A DNA stretch of 7,444 nt. Origin: Gammaproteobacteria bacterium (GTDB taxonomy: Bacteria; Pseudomonadota; Gammaproteobacteria; DSM-19610). The translations under genes were made by a program, and so were the position numbers. The stretch covers positions 1 to 7,444 of the forward strand of contig DRQL01000118.1 in assembly GCA_011371465.1 (NCBI GenBank), written 5' to 3'. The first letter of the stretch is position 1. Every line of letters starts with the position of its first letter. Below the pieces are notes generated by a model. The model ran no database searches. It had not been told where the DNA came from and saw only the letters and a program-made list of their open reading frames with translations. This document shows positions 1 through 5,255 of the stretch, piece by piece.

Positions 1-43
1 GCTGGCGCGCTTCATCACTGAATTTGACTTCTTTTGCAGTCAT
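1..43 (-). CDS. groL: Chaperonin GroEL (Hsp60), N-terminal fragment cut by the window edge
   Basis: Only the first 14 codons are present (MTAKEVKFSDEARQ), running off the left edge. This matches the conserved GroEL amino terminus (E. coli begins MAAKDVKFGNDAR). A ribosome binding site AGAGGA lies at 52-57, 8 bases before the ATG, supporting this start. The gene follows groES by 48 bases on the same strand, the classic groES-groEL operon. GroEL is the 14-subunit ATP-driven folding chamber that works with the GroES lid in the cytoplasm. Identification rests on the short N-terminus plus the position behind groES, so it is strong despite the small fragment. Confidence 0.93.
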   Translation of the reverse strand, partial: MTAKEVKFSDEARQ

Positions 44-91
44 CGTAAATATCCTCTAAATCTTGAAATTCTGTAAATTTTTACCGACAGA

Positions 92-382
92 TCAGGCTTC
101 TACAACCGCCATGATGTCTTCTTCGCGCATCACCAGCAGCTCTTCGCCTTCCACTTTGACTTCGGTGCCGGAATATTTGCCGAACAACACGGTGTCGCCG
201 ACCTTGACGTCCAGCGGCACCACTTTGCCACTGTCGTTGAGCTTGCCGTTACCCGCTGCGATCACGGATCCGCGGATGGGTTTTTCGGTGGCGCTGTCAG
301 GAATTACGATACCACCCGGAGAGGTACGCTCCTCTTCCATGCGCTTGATGATCACTCGATCATGAAGGGGACGAAGGTTCAT
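92..382 (-). CDS. groES: Co-chaperonin GroES (Hsp10)
   Basis: A complete 96-residue protein, the normal GroES length. It opens with MNLRPLHDRVIIKR, the typical first beta strand. Residues about 16-33 form the mobile loop, with the GGIVIP motif (23-28) that docks on the apical domain of GroEL; residues about 45-57 (GNGKLNDSGK...) are the roof hairpin, followed by VGDTVLFGKYSGTEV, a family hallmark. GroES is the heptameric lid that closes the GroEL chamber. The start is backed by an AGGAG site at 392-396, 9 bases before the ATG. It is the first gene after a promoter and CIRCE operator at 433-486 and is followed 48 bases on by groL. Nothing is unusual in the protein. Confidence 0.98.
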   Translation of the reverse strand: MNLRPLHDRVIIKRMEEERTSPGGIVIPDSATEKPIRGSVIAAGNGKLNDSGKVVPLDVKVGDTVLFGKYSGTEVKVEGEELLVMREEDIMAVVEA

Positions 383-432
383 CAGAAATTACTCCTTTCG
401 CTGCAATGCGTTGGTTAGATACGAGCGCATTA

Positions 433-459
433 TTAGCACTCACCCTTAGTGAGTGCTAA
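433..459 (-). promoter_or_regulatory. CIRCE operator (HrcA repressor site) of groESL
   Basis: The sequence is TTAGCACTC, a 9-base spacer, then GAGTGCTAA: an exact match to the CIRCE consensus with both arms perfect. CIRCE is the binding site of the heat-shock repressor HrcA, which needs GroEL to stay active, giving feedback control of chaperonin synthesis. The element overlaps the predicted transcription start of groES and lies about 50 bases upstream of its start codon, so binding should block initiation; in RNA it would also form a stem in the 5' leader. The hrcA gene is not in the window. Confidence 0.96.
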
Positions 460-486
460 TAATAGTCGGCAAACGTCGAGAGTCAA
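459..486 (-). promoter_or_regulatory. Vegetative (sigma-70-type) promoter of groESL
   Basis: On the minus strand, TTGACT (481-486) and TATTAT (459-464) are separated by 16 bases, each a 5/6 match to the -35 and -10 consensus. The -10 box shares one base with the CIRCE operator, and the transcription start would fall inside CIRCE near 452. The promoter lies wholly in the gap between fxsA and groES. The run CCCCCTTGAC also resembles the -35 part of a sigma-32 promoter, but no CCCCAT-type -10 follows, so a heat-shock sigma promoter is not supported. No terminator is seen between fxsA and this promoter, so some read-through from fxsA is possible. Confidence 0.8.
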
Positions 487-507
487 GGGGGAAAGCGCAC
501 GGACCGC

Positions 508-954
508 TCAGTCGTCTTCGCGGCGATACTCGCCTTCGATGGTATAGGGGCCGGAACCGGCCGGCCTGGAAGGCCCGCCAGGCCGCTGGACAGATATAGA
601 AGATTTTTTTAAAAACCAGTGGATTACGGCTTTCCGGACCGGCGGAACCAGGAACAGGAAACCAATGGTATCGGTCACAAACCCCGGCGTCAGCAGCAGC
701 GCGCCGGCAAACACCAGCAACACACCCTCGAACATTTCCGTGGCCGGAATCTGTCCCTGCGCCAGCGCCGAGCGGGTACGCTGCAGGGTCGTCAATCCCT
801 GCAGGCGCAGCAACATGGCGCCCAGCAGCGCGGTAAAAACCACCAGCGCGACGGTGGGAATGGCCCCGATCACGCTGCCTACCTGGATGAGAAAGTAGAT
901 TTCGACCAGCGGAATCAACAGGAAAAGCAGGAACAGGATACCGACCGGGTTCAT
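508..954 (-). CDS. fxsA: FxsA family inner-membrane protein
   Basis: A 148-residue protein. Three to four hydrophobic segments are visible (about 4-24, 30-50, 74-90 and 92-105), with the family motif TPGFVTDTIGFLFLVPPVRK (89-108), followed by a polar Gly/Pro-rich cytoplasmic tail ending EGEYRREDD, very close to the E. coli FxsA ending DGEYQRKDD. In E. coli, overproduced FxsA relieves exclusion of phage T7 by the F plasmid; its normal role is unknown. It sits directly upstream of groES, as in E. coli and many other gammaproteobacteria. The start MNPVGIL places the first membrane segment correctly, but there is no good Shine-Dalgarno site before it (only GGTG). A T7-A5 homopolymer junction at 604-615 lies within codons 114-117. 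Confidence 0.92.
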   Translation of the reverse strand: MNPVGILFLLFLLIPLVEIYFLIQVGSVIGAIPTVALVVFTALLGAMLLRLQGLTTLQRTRSALAQGQIPATEMFEGVLLVFAGALLLTPGFVTDTIGFLFLVPPVRKAVIHWFLKKSSISVQRPGGPSRPAGSGPYTIEGEYRREDD

Positions 955-1012
955 AGGCGCACCATAACTGCTGGTCGGGTCGCAGACAAGCGGGCAGGAT
1001 CAAGAACCATGT

Positions 1013-1041
1013 AATATGCTGATATTTTTGTATATTTTTAA
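1013..1041 (-). promoter_or_regulatory. Candidate fxsA promoter in an AT-rich patch
   Basis: Positions 1011-1057 are strikingly AT-rich in an otherwise GC-rich window. On the minus strand TTAAAA (1036-1041) and CATATT (1013-1018) are 17 bases apart, each a 4/6 match to the sigma-70 boxes, which would start transcription near 1006, about 50 bases before the fxsA ATG. Other box choices in the same patch are possible (for example TATACA at 1029-1034). The location is right but the boxes are weak. Confidence 0.35.
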
Positions 1042-1058
1042 TATGCCCCTGATTTATC

Positions 1059-1138
1059 CGTCATTGCGAGCGAAGCGCGGCAATCTCCAACCGATGCATT
1101 CCATTGCTGGAGATTGCCGCGCTTCGCTCGCAATGACG
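1059..1138. repeat. Large intergenic palindrome, perfect 31-bp arms with 18-base loop (REP/MITE-like)
   Basis: Left arm 1059-1089 begins CGTCATTGCGAGCGAAGCG and ends CAATCTCCA; the right arm 1108-1138 is its exact reverse complement, with no mismatch over 31 pairs. The 18-base centre is 1090-1107. After a small interior mismatch the pairing resumes with GATTT (1051-1055) against AAATC (1141-1145). The core GTCATTGCGAGCGAAGCG...GGCAATCTC is a type of palindrome I recognise from intergenic regions of many unrelated bacteria, thought to be a dispersed, possibly mobilised repeat. It encodes no protein. It sits upstream of both flanking genes and lacks a T-tract, so it is not a simple terminator. 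No target-site duplication is obvious. Confidence 0.93.
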
Positions 1139-1154
1139 TGAAATCCACACTTCC

Positions 1155-1183
1155 GCGTTTTCCACGCGTTGCGTGGCTATAAT
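1155..1183 (+). promoter_or_regulatory. Promoter of the cutA-dsbD operon with an inverted repeat in the spacer
   Basis: A consensus -10 box TATAAT is at 1178-1183, giving a start near 1190 and a leader of about 38 bases before cutA. Seventeen bases upstream the -35 region is only GCGTTT (1155-1160), a poor match, so the promoter may need an activator or rely on its strong -10. The spacer contains a perfect inverted repeat CCACGC-GTT-GCGTGG (1162-1176), ending one base before the -10 box, which is where a repressor or activator could bind. The regulator is unknown. Confidence 0.6.
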
Positions 1184-1227
1184 AGCCGGCACTGGAACCA
1201 GGCTACCCAACCAGAAGCAGGTCCACC

Positions 1228-1563
1228 ATGAGCAGCGCCGAAGAGGTCCAGATCATATTCTGCACGGTTCCGGACCCGGACTGCGGGCAGCGCATTGCCC
1301 GCCACCTGGTGGAATACCAGCTGGCGGCCTGCGTCAACCTGTTACCCGGGATCCAGTCCGTATACCGCTGGAAAGGCGAGATCTGCACGGATGCCGAAAC
1401 CCTGCTCATGATCAAGGCCCGCACTGCCGACTATAAGGACCTGGAAAACGCGATACGGAAGCTGCACCCCTACGAACTTCCGGAAATCATCGCAGTCCCA
1501 CTGAATAACGGTCTGGCCGGGTACCTGGACTGGGTACGTTCTGTAAAAAACGAGGCGCAATGA
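1228..1563 (+). CDS. cutA: Divalent-cation tolerance protein CutA
   Basis: A 111-residue protein of normal CutA1 length. Conserved features are FCTVPD (11-16, with Cys12 at the position of the copper-liganding Cys of E. coli CutA), LAACVNLLPG (32-41), YRWKGEI (46-52) and HPYELPEIIAVP (80-91). CutA1 proteins are very stable cytoplasmic trimers with a ferredoxin-like fold; E. coli cutA mutants show altered copper tolerance, but the biochemical role is unsettled. The ATG at 1228 follows an AGG at 1219-1221. Its TGA overlaps the dsbD ATG (ATGA at 1560-1563), so the two are probably co-transcribed and translationally coupled, as with the E. coli cutA-dsbD neighbours. A longer plus-strand frame from 1173 overlaps it but is not conserved-looking. 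Confidence 0.96.
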   Translation: MSSAEEVQIIFCTVPDPDCGQRIARHLVEYQLAACVNLLPGIQSVYRWKGEICTDAETLLMIKARTADYKDLENAIRKLHPYELPEIIAVPLNNGLAGYLDWVRSVKNEAQ

Positions 1564-3815
1564 GACACTGGTTTCTGGTATTGCTTGCAGGGTGGTTTCC
1601 GCTTGCCCATGCAGGCCTGTTTGGTGACGACGAGTTACTTCCCGTTGACGAAGCGTTCGCTTTCTCGGCCACCCGCGAGGGAGAGGACCGCATCCGCGCG
1701 GTGTGGACCATCGCGGACGGTTACTACCTGTACCGCAGCAAGTTCCGCTTCAGCACGGACGCAAAAGGTATCCGTTTCGGCAACCCCGTCTTCCCCCCCG
1801 GCAAAATCAAGCACGATGAATTTTTCGGTGAAGTGGAAACCTACCGCAAGCAGGTGGCGATCGAGATCCCGGTTATCCGCGCAGCCGATGCGGCAACGCA
1901 GTTCGAACTGAAGGTGGCCTCGCAGGGTTGCGCGGATCTCGGTGTCTGCTACCCACCGCACACCCAGGTGGCCAGCCTGGAACTGCCCCCGGCCAAAGTC
2001 GCCAGGCAGGAACCCGGCGGTGCGTTGCAGGCACTAAGCAACCTGGGCTCCGGCCTCGGTTTCGGCAACGGTGACGACGAACTGCTGCCACCGGACCAGG
2101 CTTTTCAGCTCGAGGTAGCGGTCAGCGATGCCAATCCCCTCACTGCCACCTGGAATATCGCAGAGGGGTACTACCTGTACCGTCACCGCTTCGACTTTGC
2201 CATCGAGCCGGTCGATGGCGTAACCCTGCTGCCGGTACAGCTACCGGACGGCGAACACAAGACCGACGAATTTTTCGGCGATATCCAGGTCTACCACCAG
2301 CAGGCACAGGCCACACTGCCATTGCAGCGCAGTGGCGATACCGCTACCACCGTTGCGCTGACCGTGAAATACCAGGGCTGTGCAGAACGTGGCGTCTGCT
2401 ACCCGCCCATCAGCAAGACCCTGAACCTGCTGCTGCCGGCCGCTGCCGCCGCCACGGTGGCCGACGCGGAATCCACGCCGCCGCCACCGACGCATGGCCT
2501 GCTCAGCGAACAGGACCGGATTGCCAAACGCCTGACCGAAGGCAACCTGCTCGCCACCCTGCTGGCCTTCTTCGGCTTCGGCCTGTTGCTGGCGTTCACT
2601 CCCTGCGTGTTCCCGATGATCCCGATCCTGTCCTCGATCATCGTCGGCCAGGGCGAAAAAATCACCGCCAGCCGGGGCTTTGTGCTGTCGTCCGTGTATG
2701 TACTGGCTATGGCGCTGACCTACACGGTGGCGGGCGTGTTCGCCGGGGTGTTCGGCGAAAACCTGCAGGCGGCCTTCCAGAATCCCTGGATCCTGTCCTC
2801 CTTCGCCGCGGTATTCGTGCTGCTGTCCCTGTCCATGTTCGGCTTCTATGACCTGCAGATGCCTGCGTTCATACAGAGCCGGCTCACCGACGTCAGCAAC
2901 CGGCAGAAGGGCGGCAGCCTGACCGGTGTCGCAGTCATGGGTTTCCTGTCGGCGCTGATCGTCGGGCCCTGCGTGGCCGCACCGCTGGCCGGGGCTCTTA
3001 TCTATATCGGTCAGACCGGTGACGCCATCCTCGGCGGGCTGGCGCTGTTTGCGCTCAGCCTGGGCATGGGCACACCCCTGATCGCCATCGGTACCGGTGC
3101 CGGCAAACTGCTGCCCACGGTCGGACCCTGGATGGACAAGATCAAGGCTGTGTTTGGCGTCATGCTGCTCGCCGTGGCCATCTGGATGCTGGAACGCATC
3201 CTGCCGGGACCGGTGACGCTGGGACTGTGGGCCACCCTGCTGATCCTGTCCGCGGTCTACCTGCGCGCGCTGGACGGTCTGGCGGTCGAAGCCACCGGCT
3301 GGTCACGCCTGTGGAAAGGCGTGGGCGTAGTATCGCTGGTATACGGCATCCTGTTGCTGATCGGCGCTTCGAGCGGTGCGCAGGATCCCTTGCGCCCACT
3401 GCAGAACGTACTGGCGGCCCAGTCGTCCACCATGGTGCAGGGCCAGCATGCCGAATTGCCGTTCCGGCGCATCAAGACAGTCGATGACCTGGACCGTGAA
3501 CTGGCTGCTGCCACGCAACAGGGCAAAGCGGTGATGGTCGACTTCTACGCTGACTGGTGCACCAGCTGCAAGGAAATGGAGAAGTACACGTTTGCGAAAC
3601 CGGAAGTCCGGCAGGCGCTGGCGGGCATGGTGTTGCTGCAGGCCGATGTCACCGCCAACGATGCCGCCGACAAGGCCCTGCTGAAACGCTTCAAACTGAT
3701 CGGACCACCCAGCATCCTGTTCTTCGATGCCGACGGCAGGCAACGCAAGGAGCTGGCGCTGGTCGGCTACAAGCCGGCGGATGAGTTCGTGCAGCACGTG
3801 CAGGTGCTGCAGTAA
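1560..3815 (+). CDS. dsbD: Thiol:disulfide interchange protein DsbD with duplicated N-terminal periplasmic domain
   Basis: DsbD moves electrons from cytoplasmic thioredoxin through the inner membrane to periplasmic partners such as DsbC and cytochrome c maturation proteins. Order seen in 751 residues: signal peptide 1-18 (cleavage after AHA); first nDsbD domain about 19-145, with GYYLYR (54-59), cap loop DEFFGE (86-91) and GCADLGVCYPP (Cys124, Cys130); second nDsbD domain about 171-293, with GYYLYR (203-208), DEFFGD (236-241) and GCAERGVCYPP (Cys274, Cys280); an Ala/Pro-rich linker about 294-312; an eight-helix membrane core with FTPCVFPMIP (Cys349) and GPCVAAPLAGA (Cys471); and a C-terminal thioredoxin-like domain with DFYADWCTSCKEME (Cys667, Cys670) and GPPSILFF (715-722). 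E. coli DsbD has about 565 residues and one N-terminal domain, so the extra length here is the in-frame duplication. It overlaps cutA by 4 bases. Confidence 0.97.
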   Translation: MRHWFLVLLAGWFPLAHAGLFGDDELLPVDEAFAFSATREGEDRIRAVWTIADGYYLYRSKFRFSTDAKGIRFGNPVFPPGKIKHDEFFGEVETYRKQVAIEIPVIRAADAATQFELKVASQGCADLGVCYPPHTQVASLELPPAKVARQEPGGALQALSNLGSGLGFGNGDDELLPPDQAFQLEVAVSDANPLTATWNIAEGYYLYRHRFDFAIEPVDGVTLLPVQLPDGEHKTDEFFGDIQVYHQQAQATLPLQRSGDTATTVALTVKYQGCAERGVCYPPISKTLNLLLPAAAAATVADAESTPPPPTHGLLSEQDRIAKRLTEGNLLATLLAFFGFGLLLAFTPCVFPMIPILSSIIVGQGEKITASRGFVLSSVYVLAMALTYTVAGVFAGVFGENLQAAFQNPWILSSFAAVFVLLSLSMFGFYDLQMPAFIQSRLTDVSNRQKGGSLTGVAVMGFLSALIVGPCVAAPLAGALIYIGQTGDAILGGLALFALSLGMGTPLIAIGTGAGKLLPTVGPWMDKIKAVFGVMLLAVAIWMLERILPGPVTLGLWATLLILSAVYLRALDGLAVEATGWSRLWKGVGVVSLVYGILLLIGASSGAQDPLRPLQNVLAAQSSTMVQGQHAELPFRRIKTVDDLDRELAAATQQGKAVMVDFYADWCTSCKEMEKYTFAKPEVRQALAGMVLLQADVTANDAADKALLKRFKLIGPPSILFFDADGRQRKELALVGYKPADEFVQHVQVLQ

Positions 3816-3899
3816 CGCGCGAGAAAGAACGGCAGGCTGTGATCAGACCATCACGCGGGTGAAACCAGCCGTCATGACGGCGACTACTCCAGGGACGGG
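3816..3899. other. Convergent intergenic gap between dsbD and prsR, with a 14-bp palindrome
   Basis: This 84-base gap separates the 3' ends of dsbD and prsR. It contains a perfect palindrome GCCGTCATGACGGC at 3868-3881 and a weak 5-bp stem (GTGAT at 3839-3843, ATCAC at 3850-3854). The palindrome could fold into a 5-bp stem with a 4-base loop and might help end transcription from both sides, but no T-tract follows on either strand. I therefore do not call a terminator with confidence. Confidence 0.3.
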
Positions 3900-5255
3900 C
3901 TACTTCAGGTTGTATTTCTTGATCAGGTCGTACATGGTCGGGCGGCTGACGCCCAGCAGTTCGGAGGCCTGTGAGATCTTGCCACCGACGTGACCCATGG
4001 CGCGCACGATGGCCTGGCGTTCGGCCTGCTCGCGGATCTCGCGCAGGTTGAAGGTACGGGTATCGTCCAGACCGGCGCCACCCAGTTCCAGGTCGGATAC
4101 CGATATCTGCTTGTGCTCGGCCATGATCACCGCGCGTTTTACCCGGTTCTCCAGCTCGCGGACGTTGCCGGGCCAGGGATAGGCCTCGATGGCCGCCAGT
4201 GATTCCTTGCTGAAGCGGTGCTGCTGCTTGCCGATCGACTTGCTGAATTTTTCCAGGAAGACCCTGGCCAGCAACAGGGTGTCGCCCTCGCGCTCGCGCA
4301 AGGCCGGGATGCGGATACTGATTTCACTGATGCGGTAGTAGAGATCCTCGCGGAACTCCTTTTCACGCGCCAGCTGCGGCAGGTCCTTGTGGGTTGCACA
4401 GATGACACGTACATCCACCGGGATCTCCTGGCGCCCGCCGACACGCTCGATGACACGCTCCTGCAAAAAGCGCAGCAGCTTGGCCTGCAGCGGTAACGGC
4501 ATGTCGCCGATCTCGTCCAGGAACAACGTACCGCCGCTGGCCAGTTCGATTTTACCCTGCGTCTGTTTTACCGCGCCGGTGAATGCGCCTTTTTCGTAAC
4601 CAAACAACTCGCTTTCCAGCAGGTTCTCGGGGATGGCCGCGCAGTTGATGGCCACGATCTTGCTGTCGGCCCGCCCGCTCATGGCATGCACCGAACGGGC
4701 GATGAGTTCCTTGCCGGTACCCGATTCACCAAGGATCAGCACCGTCGCATCCGATGGCGCCACCTTTTCCACGGTGCTGCACACCTTCAGCATCTCCGGG
4801 CTGCCGGTGATCACGCCTTCCAGCGAGGAATCCCCCCCGGTTACGTGCAGGCGCTGGTTTTCGTCCTCGATTTCGCGGAGGCGGTAGGCCCGGTTGACGA
4901 TAAAGCCCAGCAGATCGGCATCGATCGGTTTGTAGAAAAAATCGTAGGCGCCCATGCCCACCGCCTGCAGGGCGTGCTGGCGGTCATTGTTGCCCGTCAC
5001 CACGATCACCTTGGTCGCAGGTGCACGGGTGAGGATGGTTTCGAGTGTCTGGAAGCCCTCGCTGGTGCCGTCGGCGTCGGGCGGAAGTCCCAGGTCGACG
5101 GTTACAACGGGTGGGCGATGCTTTTCAAGTTCTGCCAGCGCGGTTTCCCGATCACCCGCGATGATGACGTCATAGCCTTCGAAACACCATTTCAGCTGGG
5201 TCTGTAATCCCGGATCGTCCTCAACAACGAGCAGTTTCCTTGAATTGGCGGTCAT
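3900..5255 (-). CDS. prsR: PrsR, sigma-54-dependent response regulator of PEP-CTERM/EPS systems
   Basis: Numbered from the start at 5255 (451 residues). Receiver domain about 6-125: acidic pair Asp13/Asp14, phospho-acceptor Asp54 (VTVDLGLPPD), Thr87 and Lys109. AAA+ sigma-54 activation domain about 145-380: Walker A GESGTGKE (176-183), the sigma-54-contacting GAFTGA loop (223-228), Walker B GGTLFLDEIGD (241-251) and WPGNVRELENR (361-371). A Fis-type helix-turn-helix is at about 425-447 (KISQASELLGVSRPTMYDLI). The receiver, including the DLGLPPDADGTSEGF stretch, is typical of PrsR, the PEP-CTERM-associated regulator, and the partner kinase is PrsK-like. An in-frame ATG at 5267 would add four residues but has no ribosome binding site, whereas 5255 follows GGGAAG. 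The gene overlaps the prsK end by 35 bases. Once phosphorylated it should activate sigma-54 promoters; its targets are not in the window. Confidence 0.92.
   Translation of the reverse strand: MTANSRKLLVVEDDPGLQTQLKWCFEGYDVIIAGDRETALAELEKHRPPVVTVDLGLPPDADGTSEGFQTLETILTRAPATKVIVVTGNNDRQHALQAVGMGAYDFFYKPIDADLLGFIVNRAYRLREIEDENQRLHVTGGDSSLEGVITGSPEMLKVCSTVEKVAPSDATVLILGESGTGKELIARSVHAMSGRADSKIVAINCAAIPENLLESELFGYEKGAFTGAVKQTQGKIELASGGTLFLDEIGDMPLPLQAKLLRFLQERVIERVGGRQEIPVDVRVICATHKDLPQLAREKEFREDLYYRISEISIRIPALREREGDTLLLARVFLEKFSKSIGKQQHRFSKESLAAIEAYPWPGNVRELENRVKRAVIMAEHKQISVSDLELGGAGLDDTRTFNLREIREQAERQAIVRAMGHVGGKISQASELLGVSRPTMYDLIKKYNLK

Noticed and set aside
446..1003. A 185-codon minus-strand frame overlapping fxsA
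   Set aside because: It runs in the -1 frame of fxsA, is Arg/Pro/Ala-rich with no family signal, and crosses the groES promoter and CIRCE; fxsA itself matches its family to the last residues.
1059..1138. The long palindrome as a terminator or as a CRISPR-type array
   Set aside because: It lies upstream of both adjacent genes, has no T-tract, and is a single inverted pair with no repeated spacer structure.
1173..1436. An 87-codon plus-strand frame starting before cutA
   Set aside because: Its ATG-like start lies inside the cutA promoter and it overlaps cutA in another frame; cutA has full family motifs.
3838..3855. A CRP-like site (TGTGA ... TCACG) after dsbD
   Set aside because: The half-sites are 8 bases apart, not 6, and it lies between two convergent gene ends where an activator site would have no promoter to serve.
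3868..3881. The palindrome GCCGTCATGACGGC as a rho-independent terminator
   Set aside because: No T-tract follows on either strand and the stem would be only 5 bp with a 4-base loop.
4686..5207. A 173-codon plus-strand frame opposite prsR
   Set aside because: Antisense to the receiver and AAA+ domains of prsR, with no recognisable motif and no plausible ribosome binding site.
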